Source: an uncultured Bacteroidales bacterium (GTDB lineage: Bacteria; Bacteroidota; Bacteroidia; Bacteroidales; UBA4417). From it: a stretch of DNA of 22,009 nt. Shown piece after piece: positions 1 to 7,858 of this stretch. Location of the stretch: NCBI GenBank assembly GCA_937965665.1, contig CALCJE010000147.1, positions 1 through 22,009 of the forward strand, written 5' to 3'. The position numbers and the translations under genes were made by a program. Every line of letters starts with the position of its first letter. Position 1 is the stretch's first letter. The notes under the pieces are model-generated. The model ran no database searches. It was not told where the DNA came from and saw nothing but the letters and a program-made list of their open reading frames with translations.

Positions 1-411
1 CTTGCTTTCTATCTCTTTGGGTAACAGCTGCAGCAGGGTTTGCATGCCATAAAAAAGACCGGCAGGCTGGTTTGCAGATATCGTTATGTTTTTAGAAGTA
101 GCATGCAAGGTATAACCTTCGTTGCCCAGTTGTTGATCGGGGTTGGTATTTAGGATCAATTGTATGGTTCCTTTAGTTCCCTGCGATGTTTTAAGTGCAA
201 AAGCAGTTGCCATGTTCAGTTTTTGAACCAGCATTTCGGCTACATTCCGGCCCTCGGGCTTGTTGTAGGTAACTTTTGCCGATTTTGTTAAAACGAAACT
301 GCCACTGCCCGGTTGCATGCTGACAGGCTGGGGAATTAAGTTGATTTTGTTGTTTTGAGCTACTGCCGAAACAACTGCAATTGTCAGCATCAGGAGAAAA
401 AGTTTTTTCAT
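1..411 (-). CDS. Glycoside hydrolase family 20 (beta-N-acetylhexosaminidase-like), N-terminal part only
   Basis: The reading frame starts at the ATG at 411 and runs off the window edge, giving 137 residues. Residues 1-18 form a signal peptide (MKKLFLLMLTIAVVSAVA, then QNN), so the product is exported. From about residue 23 it matches the small alpha/beta domain that precedes the catalytic barrel in GH20 enzymes. It opens with NLIPQPVSMQPGSGSF, and later has GYTLHATSKNITISA (99-113) and GLFYGMQTLLQLLP (118-131), the usual lead-in to the barrel. GH20 enzymes remove terminal GlcNAc or GalNAc from glycans, in Bacteroidota usually at the cell surface or in the periplasm. The catalytic Asp-Glu pair lies outside the window, so activity cannot be confirmed. 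It follows apbE after 45 bases on the same strand and may be cotranscribed with it. Confidence 0.85.
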   Translation of the reverse strand, partial: MKKLFLLMLTIAVVSAVAQNNKINLIPQPVSMQPGSGSFVLTKSAKVTYNKPEGRNVAEMLVQKLNMATAFALKTSQGTKGTIQLILNTNPDQQLGNEGYTLHATSKNITISANQPAGLFYGMQTLLQLLPKEIESK

Positions 412-456
412 AAATAGAAAGTGCTGGTTAAAAATGATTTTAATGGCTGTCAGTCG

Positions 457-1479
457 TTATTTGTTCCTTTTTAAAAGTTTTTGAAATCCTTTAGTATAGT
501 ACGTTTGGTTGCTGCCATCCGGGGCCGTATAGATAAAATATGCATCAATTTTGGGATGTTGTTTCAGGAACTCTTTCCCTTTTTCAACGCCCATCACCAT
601 AAAAGCAGTAGCATAGGCATCGGCAGTCATGCAATCATTGGCCAACACCGAAACGCTGAGCGTGGTATGCGAAACCGGGTAACCCTTTGCCGGATCTATT
701 TCGTGTGAGTAACGCTTGCCGTTTTCTTCAAAATATTTACGATAGCTTCCCGAAGTGGAAATAGCCACATCCTGCAATGCAAGTACTTCCTGTATAATTT
801 TCGGATCGTCGGCATTTTTTGAAGGCACTTCGATGGCTACATTCCATTTCTCGCCACCTGGTTTGGTACGTCTTGCCAACACCTCGCCTCCGATATCAAC
901 CAGGTACGACTGAATGCCTTTCGAATCGAGAAATGCAGCCACCACATCAACGGCATAGCCCTGGGCAATGGCATTGAAATCGATACGGATACGTGGATCG
1001 GTTTTTATTAGTTTTCCGTTGTCGAGCATCACTTTATGAAAACCAACGAATTGAAGGATGCTATCTATCTTATGCTGGTTCATTTTTGTACGGTCCTGCT
1101 GGCCAAAACCCCATGCCGAAACAAGAGGACCTACCGTGATATCAAAAGCCCCGAAAGTTTTTTCTGAAACCTCCATCGATTTTTGAAAAATAGTAGTAAA
1201 CATTTTATCAGCGCGTACATCCTTATCATTGTTATTCATTCGTGAAATGATGGAATTCGGCTTATAGGTTGAAGCCGTTGAATCGAATCTCCGCAACAAC
1301 GAATCAATTGATGGTTTATAATTCGCGCTGTCGTCAGCATAATACGTTATGGCGTAATAAGTGCCCTGTGTTTCGCCGCCAAACTTAACAAGCACAGGCT
1401 CTTTGCGTTGCCGGCACGAAACCAGCAGAAGCAAAAAAAGAAAAACCGAAAAATAAATTCTGGACATGAATCTGTTCAT
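457..1479 (-). CDS. apbE: FAD:protein FMN transferase ApbE (lipoprotein)
   Basis: The product has 340 residues, normal for the family. It transfers FMN from FAD onto a threonine of target flavoproteins outside the cytoplasmic membrane; known targets include NqrB and NqrC. I start it at the ATG at 1479 because it yields a lipoprotein signal (MNRFMSRIYFSVFLFLLLLV, then SC with lipobox Cys22). A longer in-frame reading from 1578 would run through the nqrF terminator and bury the signal peptide. Visible motifs are GETQGTYYAITYY (35-47), FDITVGPLVSAWGFG (112-126), DFNAIAQGYAVDVV (167-180), SHEIDPAKGYP (258-268) and MTADAYATA (284-292), whose Asp287 is an expected Mg2+ ligand. It lies directly behind the nqr operon, a common pairing that fits its role in maturing NQR. 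Transcription past the terminator, or from its own promoter, is needed; I found no clear TAnnTTTG box for it. Confidence 0.93.
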   Translation of the reverse strand: MNRFMSRIYFSVFLFLLLLVSCRQRKEPVLVKFGGETQGTYYAITYYADDSANYKPSIDSLLRRFDSTASTYKPNSIISRMNNNDKDVRADKMFTTIFQKSMEVSEKTFGAFDITVGPLVSAWGFGQQDRTKMNQHKIDSILQFVGFHKVMLDNGKLIKTDPRIRIDFNAIAQGYAVDVVAAFLDSKGIQSYLVDIGGEVLARRTKPGGEKWNVAIEVPSKNADDPKIIQEVLALQDVAISTSGSYRKYFEENGKRYSHEIDPAKGYPVSHTTLSVSVLANDCMTADAYATAFMVMGVEKGKEFLKQHPKIDAYFIYTAPDGSNQTYYTKGFQKLLKRNK

Positions 1480-1534
1480 TATCAATAATTTAAGAAAGGA
1501 GTTAGCAAACCCGGATTCAGTAGCGAAAATAATG

Positions 1535-1558
1535 AAAAAAGCCGGCTGTACAGCCGGC
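1535..1558 (-). terminator. Intrinsic terminator of the nqr operon
   Basis: On the minus strand, a perfect 18-nt palindrome (GCCGGCTGTACAGCCGGC, 1541-1558) is followed directly by six T (complement of 1535-1540). The hairpin begins 9 bases after the nqrF stop codon. A GC-rich stem followed by a T-run is the standard intrinsic terminator layout. It separates nqrF from apbE. Confidence 0.9.
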
Positions 1559-1567
1559 CTGGTAACA

Positions 1568-2839
1568 TTATCCTCCAAAATCGTCGAGGGCTATATTTTC
1601 GGGCGGAACGCCCAACTGATCAAGCATATTCAACACTGCCGAATTCATCATGGGCGGGCCACAGAGATAGTATTCAATATCTTCGGGAGCCTGATGTTTG
1701 CCCAGGTAATTTTCGAGTACAACCTGGTGAATAAACCCGGTATATCCTGTCCAGTTATCTTCTTTTAAAGGTTCGCTGAGTGCAAGGTTAAAGTTGAAAT
1801 TTGAATTTTTTGCCTCTATATCCCTGAATTCGTTTTCGTAAAATACTTCGCGCAACGAACGTGCACCATACCAGTAACTGGTTTTTCGGGTTGTTTTTTT
1901 TGTGAGAAACTGGTCGAATATCATAGAGCGAAGCGGGGCCATACCGGCACCTCCGCCTATGAAAATCATTTCCCTGTCGGTATTCTTCACGGCAAATTCT
2001 CCATAAGGACCACTTACCATCACTTTATCGCCAGGCTTGCGCGAAAAAATAAACGAAGAGCAGACACCCGGGTTCACAGGCTGGAATTGATTTTTCGACC
2101 GATCCCACGGTGGTGTGGCTATGCGGATGTTGAGTTTAACAATATTTCCTTCGGCGGGATGGTTAGCCATGGAATACGCACGATACACCGGTTCAGGATT
2201 TTTCATTTTTAGGTCCCACATCTTCAATGCATCCCAGTCGCCCCGATATTCCGGTTCAACATCCATATTCCGGAAGTCAATTTCAATCTTAGGTACGTCA
2301 ATCTGTATATAACCGCCGCTCACAAAATCAAGATCTTCGCCATCAGGAAGTTTAACCACAAACTCTTTAATAAAGGTTGCTACATTTCGGTTCGAAATCA
2401 CCTCGCATTCCCATTTTTTAATCCCGAAAATTTCTTTCGGAATTTCAATTTTAAGGCTTTCGCGAACTTTAACCTGGCATCCCAAACGCCAGTTATCCTG
2501 AATCTGTTTGCGGGTGAAAAAACCTACTTCGGTAGGCAGAATGGAGCCGCCGCCTTCTATTACCTGACATTTGCACATTCCGCAGGTTCCACCACCGCCA
2601 CAGGCTGAAGGCAGAAAAAGCCTGGATTCGGACAAGGTTGAAAGCAGGCTTGAACCACCGTTTGCCGATAGTTCCTTTTCACCATTTATTGTAATGATTA
2701 CAGGTCCTGATGGTGACAGTTTGGCTTTCGCGTAAAGCAACATCATGACCAGTGTTATGATTACGATAAGGAAAATAAGCGTTCCCACAATTAAGGGTAA
2801 AGCTAATGTTCCCAAAAATAAGAATGCAGAAAGTATCAT
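1568..2839 (-). CDS. nqrF: Na+-translocating NADH:quinone reductase subunit F
   Basis: The 423-residue product is the NADH-oxidising entry point of Na+-NQR. It passes electrons from NADH to FAD and then to a 2Fe-2S centre. Residues 1-36 form one N-terminal membrane helix. A plant-type ferredoxin domain follows, with ligands Cys80, Cys86, Cys89 and Cys121 (the SACGGGGTCGMC stretch, then LGC). The ferredoxin-reductase part shows the FAD-binding RAYSMANHP (220-228), the NADH-binding FIGGGAGMAPLRS (293-305), CGPPMM (393-398) and the C-terminal aromatic DDFGG. All expected residues are present and the length is typical. It is the last gene of the operon, 16 bases after nqrE, and is followed by the terminator. 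Confidence 0.97.
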   Translation of the reverse strand: MILSAFLFLGTLALPLIVGTLIFLIVIITLVMMLLYAKAKLSPSGPVIITINGEKELSANGGSSLLSTLSESRLFLPSACGGGGTCGMCKCQVIEGGGSILPTEVGFFTRKQIQDNWRLGCQVKVRESLKIEIPKEIFGIKKWECEVISNRNVATFIKEFVVKLPDGEDLDFVSGGYIQIDVPKIEIDFRNMDVEPEYRGDWDALKMWDLKMKNPEPVYRAYSMANHPAEGNIVKLNIRIATPPWDRSKNQFQPVNPGVCSSFIFSRKPGDKVMVSGPYGEFAVKNTDREMIFIGGGAGMAPLRSMIFDQFLTKKTTRKTSYWYGARSLREVFYENEFRDIEAKNSNFNFNLALSEPLKEDNWTGYTGFIHQVVLENYLGKHQAPEDIEYYLCGPPMMNSAVLNMLDQLGVPPENIALDDFGG

Positions 2840-2855
2840 AAAGATGAGTAAAGCG

Positions 2856-3473
2856 TTAGATTTTTATTCCCATGAAACTCATAAAAGCAATAGCCATGAG
2901 ACCTGTGATTATGAAAGTTATTCCCAGCCCGCGCAAGGGTTTTGGAACATTGGAATAGGTGATTTTTTCGCGTACTGCGGCCAACGTTGCAATGGCCAGG
3001 AACCAGCCAACACCTGAACCAAAAGCATATACGGTAACTTCGCTGATGGAAGTGTATTCGCGTTCCTGAACAAATAAAGCCACCCCCAGTATAGCACAAT
3101 TCACTGCAATCAGTGGCAGGAAAATACCCAATGCATTGTACAGGGAAGGAGAGAATTTTTCGACAACCATTTCGACCAGCTGGACGATAGCTGCTATTAC
3201 TGCGATAAAAATGATAAAACTGAGGTAACTGAGGTCGAGATCAGCCAGTTGCGGGCTAAGCCATGCCAGGGCTCCGGATTTTAACAGGTAGTGATCGACT
3301 AACCAGTTGACCGGTGCGGTTACTACAAGCACAAATATCACAGCTGCACCCAGACCTATAGAGGTTTTAACGGTTTTTGAAACTGCCAGGTACGAGCACA
3401 TCCCCAGGAAATACGCAAATATCATATTATCGATAAAGACGCTTCGTACAAACAGGTTAAATAAATTATCCAT
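2856..3473 (-). CDS. nqrE: Na+-translocating NADH:quinone reductase subunit E
   Basis: The 205-residue protein is almost entirely hydrophobic, with about six membrane helices, and belongs to the NqrD/NqrE/RnfA/RnfE family. Cys26 (FLGMCSYLAVS) and Cys126 (LIAVNCAILG) occupy the positions of the two cysteines that, with two from NqrD, hold the intramembrane iron-sulfur centre in the Vibrio enzyme. The start MDNLFNLFVRSVFIDN is typical for NqrE and rules out NqrD. An 80-base spacer separates it from nqrD upstream, and nqrF follows after 16 bases. No alternative identity is likely. Confidence 0.96.
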   Translation of the reverse strand: MDNLFNLFVRSVFIDNMIFAYFLGMCSYLAVSKTVKTSIGLGAAVIFVLVVTAPVNWLVDHYLLKSGALAWLSPQLADLDLSYLSFIIFIAVIAAIVQLVEMVVEKFSPSLYNALGIFLPLIAVNCAILGVALFVQEREYTSISEVTVYAFGSGVGWFLAIATLAAVREKITYSNVPKPLRGLGITFIITGLMAIAFMSFMGIKI

Positions 3474-3553
3474 ATCTGATTTCTTAAGTCAAAAGATTTT
3501 AGTAAAATGGTTTTATCTCTCAGAGGAGTAAGCAAAATAGCAGACCCGGGTTA

Positions 3554-4210
3554 TTATTCCTGCAATTCCCTGGTCCGGCTTCGCTGTACCCAAATGATAA
3601 TGCCAATGGTGATCAGGGCCATTGGTGGTAAAATCATCAGCCCGTTATCCATGTAACCCCACTGGTAAAATATCCTGGGAATTACCGGAATACCGAAAAT
3701 TTTCCCCGATCCAAGCAATTCGCGCACAAAGGCCACAATTACCAGTATAAGGCCATAACCCAGCCCGTTTCCTATTCCGTCAACGAAAGAGGGCCAGGGC
3801 TTATTCCCCATTGCAAAAGCCTCCAGACGACCCATCAGAATGCAGTTTGTAATAATTAACCCAACAAAAACAGAAAGCTTTTTACTTACATCGTAAACAA
3901 AAGCTTTCAGCAACTGGTCGACAATAATAACCAATGCTGCTACCACGGCAAGTTGCACGATGATGCGTATACGCGACGGAATCGTGTTTCGCAGTGCTGA
4001 AATAATCAGGTTCGAAAAAGCTGTAACAATGGTAACCGATAAAGCCATAACAATAGCCGGTTTGAGCTGAACAGTTACTGCAAGAGCTGAACATATACCC
4101 AATACCTGTACCGTAATTGGATTTTCGAGGTTAAAGGGATTTTTGAGCAGCTTTAAAATTTTGGCTGAGAATATGGGTTCTCTCTCTCTGGTAATATTCG
4201 GATCGCTCAT
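3554..4210 (-). CDS. nqrD: Na+-translocating NADH:quinone reductase subunit D
   Basis: The 218-residue integral membrane subunit is paired with NqrE in the Na+-NQR core. Cys40 (VLGICSALAV) and Cys123 (IITNCILMGRLEAFAM) are the conserved iron-sulfur ligands. The GLGYGLILVIVAFVRELLGSG stretch and the late NGLMILPPMALI helix are characteristic of NqrD. The N-terminus has about 15 extra polar residues (MSDPNITREREPIFS). The ATG overlaps, in ATGA fashion, the stop of a three-codon frame (ATG AAA AAA TGA) that looks like the remnant of an older nqrC end (see the repeat at 4213-4283). The original arrangement may therefore have had nqrC and nqrD overlapping and translationally coupled. Confidence 0.96.
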   Translation of the reverse strand: MSDPNITREREPIFSAKILKLLKNPFNLENPITVQVLGICSALAVTVQLKPAIVMALSVTIVTAFSNLIISALRNTIPSRIRIIVQLAVVAALVIIVDQLLKAFVYDVSKKLSVFVGLIITNCILMGRLEAFAMGNKPWPSFVDGIGNGLGYGLILVIVAFVRELLGSGKIFGIPVIPRIFYQWGYMDNGLMILPPMALITIGIIIWVQRSRTRELQE

Positions 4211-4212
4211 TT

Positions 4213-4283
4213 TTTCATGTGGTATTAATTTGTTTTTTAAAGGTCACATGGAATACGCCATAATATCATTTTCGGCTGGTGAT
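4213..4283 (-). repeat. Decayed partial duplicate of the nqrC 3' end, in the nqrC-nqrD spacer
   Basis: Read on the minus strand, this spacer carries six short blocks in the same order as the last 78 bases aligned in nqrC (4302-4379): ATCACCAG, GAAAATG, ATTATG, GCGTA, TTTAAAAAAC and ACATGAAA. The blocks are separated by small insertions and deletions. The copy's reading frame is broken by stops but still gives ITS and TFKK, as in nqrC. I infer a tandem duplication of the gene end followed by decay. Without an alignment score, chance similarity in AT-rich sequence cannot be excluded. Confidence 0.45.
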
Positions 4284-4298
4284 TTAATCCAACCATGG

Positions 4299-5015
4299 CT
4301 ATTTCATGTGTTTTTTAAAGTACGCTTCATAATTGGTCAGGTTATCGAAGAGCATTTTCTGTACTCCTTTACTGGTGATGGTGCCACCTGAAATGGCATC
4401 AACACCATGCAGATCGCCGGGTTTTGCCCCTCCTTTTACAACAGCAATCGACACCAGGCTACCATCAGCGGTAAAAATCTGTTTACCTATAAACGGTTTC
4501 ATAAACCAATCCTGGTTAATTTCTGCTCCCAGCCCGGGTGTTTCCCCCTTGTGATCGAAAATCACCCCATACACGGTATTAAAGTCATTTTTAAAGGAAA
4601 TGTATCCCCAAACCGGCCCCCAGAGACCTTTTCCCCTGAGAGGCACAACAAAAATGCTATCGCCTGTTTTGAGTACAGAAATAAAAACCGGCAAGATTTG
4701 TCTGGCAACCGGTTTTTTCAATTCGTTACTCAGTTCAATGGCAAAAACTTTAGCCGGGTCGCGTTCAATTACTTCGCCTGAATTATTAATTCCAATGGCC
4801 GTTTTAATAAATCCGGCATACACCTCAGGCACCTTTTTTTTAGGAATCTCGGTAATGGGAACATTAACCGATGCAAGAATATTCTGCATTTTTTCAATGC
4901 GTATATTGTCGTCCTGGAAAGGTTTTAATGTAACTGCAACAATGGTGAGCGAAACAGCAATCACAACCACCATCACAACCGAGTAGATAAAAATATATTT
5001 GTTACTATGCTGCAT
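4299..5015 (-). CDS. nqrC: Na+-translocating NADH:quinone reductase subunit C
   Basis: The 238-residue subunit carries covalently bound FMN on the outer face of the membrane. One N-terminal membrane helix (about residues 7-30) is followed by an FMN-binding domain. That domain has the GETPGLGAEI motif (157-166) and the attachment motif DAISGGTITSKGV (206-218), in which Thr212 is the expected flavinylation site. The usual SGAT is SGGT here, a small departure whose effect on ApbE recognition is unknown. The gene follows nqrB after 12 bases. The frame ends YFKKHMK at a TAG, and the downstream spacer resembles a degraded copy of this same end. Confidence 0.96.
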   Translation of the reverse strand: MQHSNKYIFIYSVVMVVVIAVSLTIVAVTLKPFQDDNIRIEKMQNILASVNVPITEIPKKKVPEVYAGFIKTAIGINNSGEVIERDPAKVFAIELSNELKKPVARQILPVFISVLKTGDSIFVVPLRGKGLWGPVWGYISFKNDFNTVYGVIFDHKGETPGLGAEINQDWFMKPFIGKQIFTADGSLVSIAVVKGGAKPGDLHGVDAISGGTITSKGVQKMLFDNLTNYEAYFKKHMK

Positions 5016-5027
5016 ACTTACCGGGTT

Positions 5028-6194
5028 TTAAGATTTAACAACGGTTGCGGATCTTTTCAGTCGTTTCCTGATATTTGCTTCCACTACAAAATGATCAATC
5101 AGCGGGGCAAAAGCGTTCATCAGTAATATTGCCAGCATGGTTCCTTCGGGATAGGCGGGATTAAACACGCGGATCATAATGGCAAAAAAACCGGCCAGGA
5201 AGCCATAAATCCATTTGCCCCTGTTGGTTTGAGCTGCGGTAACCGGGTCGGTGGCCATGTACACCATTCCGAAAAGGAAACTTCCCATCAGCATTTGGGT
5301 AAGCGGGCTTAAAGTCATATACGAATTAGCGGCAAAAGCATTAAATATCAAGGATATACTTATGCCACCCAACAAACCGGAAAGCATAATGCGCCAGCTT
5401 CCTATACCTGTAATTATCAGAATCAAAGCACCTATTAAGATGGCCAGTTTCGAAGTTTCGCCAATTGAGCCTGGTATAAAACCAAAAAACAGGTCGTGCA
5501 ACGACGGGATCTGTTCGATAGCCCCGGCAGCTGCTTTCGATAACGGAGTTGCTCCCGAAAAACCATCGACGACGCCCTGGCCCTTGCTCAGACCTCCAAT
5601 CCAAATGGTATCGCCTGTAATTTTAGCCGGGTAGGCAAAAAATATAAATGCTCTTGCCAGCAAAGCGGGATTAAAAACATTCATACCTGTGCCCCCAAAC
5701 ACCTCCTTACCGATTATCACGGCAAAAATACTGGCAACGGCTACCATCCAAAGGGGTATATCAACCGGCATTACCAGTGGGATTAACATGCCCGATACCA
5801 GGTACCCTTCATTAACTTCGTGCTTACGGATTTGCGCAAATACAAATTCAACCCCAAGTCCTGCGATATACGAAACGGCAACAATTGGTATAACCTTTTG
5901 CAAACCATAGCCTATTATCTGCCAGAACCCGGCCTGTTGCCCTGTTGAAAGAAAATGCTGATAGCCGGTATTCCAGATTCCAAAGAATAAGGCCGGCAAC
6001 ATGGCTACAATAACTACCGACATGGTGCGCTTCATATCAATGGCATCGCGGATATGGCTGCCCTTGACTGTAGTTTTATCGGGCACAAAAAGGAAAGTTT
6101 CGAACGCATCGAAGGTTGAATGCAGTTTCTCAAATTTCCCGCCTTCCCTGAAATGCGGCTTTATCTTATCCAGGTAATTGCGTAATGCTTTCAT
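5028..6194 (-). CDS. nqrB: Na+-translocating NADH:quinone reductase subunit B
   Basis: The 388-residue membrane subunit is central to sodium transport and riboflavin binding in Na+-NQR. Many hydrophobic helices alternate with conserved loops: VNEGYLVSGMLIPLVMP (127-143), GKEVFGGTGMNVFNPALLAR (162-181) and the flavinylation motif DGFSGATPLS (210-219), in which Thr216 would receive FMN from ApbE. Late in the protein, MGSFLFGMVYMATDPVTA and the FNPAYPEGTMLAILLMNAF stretch are family hallmarks. The ATG at 6194 is preceded directly by in-frame stops, so the start is fixed. A 259-base gap separates it from nqrA, unusual for these normally compact operons, and most of the gap is filled by a 55-codon frame. 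Confidence 0.97.
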   Translation of the reverse strand: MKALRNYLDKIKPHFREGGKFEKLHSTFDAFETFLFVPDKTTVKGSHIRDAIDMKRTMSVVIVAMLPALFFGIWNTGYQHFLSTGQQAGFWQIIGYGLQKVIPIVAVSYIAGLGVEFVFAQIRKHEVNEGYLVSGMLIPLVMPVDIPLWMVAVASIFAVIIGKEVFGGTGMNVFNPALLARAFIFFAYPAKITGDTIWIGGLSKGQGVVDGFSGATPLSKAAAGAIEQIPSLHDLFFGFIPGSIGETSKLAILIGALILIITGIGSWRIMLSGLLGGISISLIFNAFAANSYMTLSPLTQMLMGSFLFGMVYMATDPVTAAQTNRGKWIYGFLAGFFAIMIRVFNPAYPEGTMLAILLMNAFAPLIDHFVVEANIRKRLKRSATVVKS

Positions 6195-6242
6195 TTATTA
6201 TTCCTGTATTTTTAGGTTTTGTTTTGTTCGATAAACGCCGGG

Positions 6243-6410
6243 TCATAATGGTATGAAACCGGCACGTCTGCAGGCTAGGCATTGAAGTTTCAGGATTACG
6301 TCTTTCTTTTTGGATTTCACTCCACAATTTATTGCAAACCGAACCAAGGCTGATGAGTTGGTTATTGGTTCAAATGTTCCGGGGAATCTGGTATGTTCCG
6401 ATTTCTCCAT
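6243..6410 (-). CDS. Possible small cysteine-containing protein inside the nqr operon
   Basis: A 55-residue reading frame begins with the ATG at 6410 and ends with TGA at 6243-6245. It fills most of the space between nqrA and nqrB, lying 43 bases after nqrA and 48 before nqrB. An in-frame TAA two codons upstream fixes the earliest start. The protein begins MEKSEHTRFPGTFEP, has a lysine-rich middle (VKSKKKDV) and ends LQCLACRRAGFIPL with a CxxC pair; a third Cys is at residue 29. I do not recognise the family and it has no membrane helix. Position and orientation suggest cotranscription with nqr. It could equally be a chance open frame or a gene remnant, since codons such as AGA and CTA appear. 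Confidence 0.35.
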   Translation of the reverse strand: MEKSEHTRFPGTFEPITNSSALVRFAINCGVKSKKKDVILKLQCLACRRAGFIPL

Positions 6411-6453
6411 CTGTTAGTTTTTCACCTGCCAACATCTTCAACTTCTTTTCAGA

Positions 6454-7794
6454 TCAGCTCATTTCTTTCCTGATTAAATCGAGTCCGTTGCGGATAATTT
6501 GCTGAATTTCGGTTTTGGAAGTGTCAATAAATTCGACGAGGGCAAAATCCTCTTCATCCACTTCGTAAATCCCCAGTTTTTCCATCAGTTCAATGTTTCC
6601 GGCCAAACATGCTTTAATCAGTTGCATGGGGTAAATGTCCATAGGAAAAACCTTTTCGTACATCCCGGTAATAACATAAGCGCGTTCGCCCCCGTTATAG
6701 TTGGTGTTTAACCGGTATTTGCGGTTGGGAGTAAGCAATGAAAAGAAGGATTTTGAGAAGCTAAACTTATTTAATCCCGGCAGGGCCCAGCCAAAAAATT
6801 CATGGTAATTTCCTTCGGGGATCATCGTAAACTGGCTGTGGTAAAAGCCAAGATAGCCATCGGGCTTAATGCGCGCACCGGTAAGTACGTTACCGCTGAT
6901 AAAGCGCAATGGCCCGCCCTTCACATTTCCATGTGCAAATGCACTTACTGAAACTCCTTTTCGGGTTTTGTAATAGGCAGGAGATATAACTTCTGAACCA
7001 CAAAATGAGATAATCACAGAGGTATCGAGCACCCCCCGGGAGAAGAGCCGCCCGATAATGATGACATCCTGCGGGTTTACTATCCAGACAATTTCACCTT
7101 TATTGATGGGATTGGTTTTGTGAATCTGAATACCCACATTACCGGCAGGATGAGGCCCTGCATACCTGGTAACAACCACATTATCAAGCTCAGGAAACTG
7201 AGTTTCCCCTGCCTGAACACCCAGTTGTACAGGCTTTCCCGAGAGCCGGGCAAGTACATCAATTCCTACCTGGAAATCGGCGGGATTTTGACTGATGATA
7301 AAAGTATTATCGGGTGCCAGCGGTGCAGTATCAAAACCCGAAACGTAAACAGCCTTTGGAGTATCATCGGGATTTGCAATGGTACTGTACGGTCTTTGCC
7401 GGATCACAGGCCAGGTGCCGCTTTTCAGTAATTTATCTATGATAGCTGAACGATCGGTTACGCGGGGATCATCAACACCAAAGTTTTCGGAAACAATTTC
7501 AGCCGATGCTTTTATCCTGATCTCTTCCAGAAGCCTTTTTTCGCCCCGGCATACCTGCTCAATTACTCCGCTCACGGGCGAAGTAAAAATGATATTTTCG
7601 CGGTATTTATCAGTAAACAAGGGAGTTCCGGCCTTTACAATATCCCCTTCATTTACAAGCAACCTGGGCAATACGCCAATAAAGTCGGTAGGTTTTACGG
7701 CAAAATGCTCAGTTTCAATACTGCAAATCTCTTTTCGGGCCTCTCCGATCAACTTAATGTTGAGACCGTTTTTAATTTTTATGGTTTGGGCCAT
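6454..7794 (-). CDS. nqrA: Na+-translocating NADH:quinone reductase subunit A
   Basis: The 446-residue peripheral subunit takes part in ubiquinone or menaquinone reduction on the cytoplasmic side of Na+-NQR. The N-terminal third is the biotinyl/lipoyl-like fold: KIKNGLNIKLIGEAR, then VKPTDFIGVLPRLLVNEGD and the FTSPVSGVIEQVCRGEKR segment. Further conserved stretches are RYAGPHPAGNVGIQIHKTNP in the middle and PMDIYPMQLIKACLAGNIE near the end. There is no signal peptide or membrane helix, as expected. It is the first gene of the operon. A Bacteroidota -7 box sits 57 bases upstream of the ATG. Confidence 0.96.
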   Translation of the reverse strand: MAQTIKIKNGLNIKLIGEARKEICSIETEHFAVKPTDFIGVLPRLLVNEGDIVKAGTPLFTDKYRENIIFTSPVSGVIEQVCRGEKRLLEEIRIKASAEIVSENFGVDDPRVTDRSAIIDKLLKSGTWPVIRQRPYSTIANPDDTPKAVYVSGFDTAPLAPDNTFIISQNPADFQVGIDVLARLSGKPVQLGVQAGETQFPELDNVVVTRYAGPHPAGNVGIQIHKTNPINKGEIVWIVNPQDVIIIGRLFSRGVLDTSVIISFCGSEVISPAYYKTRKGVSVSAFAHGNVKGGPLRFISGNVLTGARIKPDGYLGFYHSQFTMIPEGNYHEFFGWALPGLNKFSFSKSFFSLLTPNRKYRLNTNYNGGERAYVITGMYEKVFPMDIYPMQLIKACLAGNIELMEKLGIYEVDEEDFALVEFIDTSKTEIQQIIRNGLDLIRKEMS

Positions 7795-7850
7795 AATACG
7801 CGGGTATAATCTGGATTTTGGGAATGAATTTGTAAATGTACAAATTTCGA

Positions 7851-7858
7851 CAAATATA
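7851..7858 (-). promoter_or_regulatory. Candidate -7 box for the nqr operon
   Basis: The minus strand reads TATATTTG, a full match to the Bacteroidota -7 consensus TAnnTTTG, and implies a leader of about 50 bases before nqrA. I found no well-spaced -33 TTG, so the call rests on one element and its position. Confidence 0.45.

Noticed and set aside
1480..1578. Longer N-terminus for ApbE starting at 1578
   Set aside because: It would be translated through the nqrF terminator and would place the lipoprotein signal 33 residues inside the protein.
4211..4298. Regulatory RNA in the nqrC-nqrD gap
   Set aside because: The block similarity to the nqrC end explains the sequence better, and no stable hairpin was seen.
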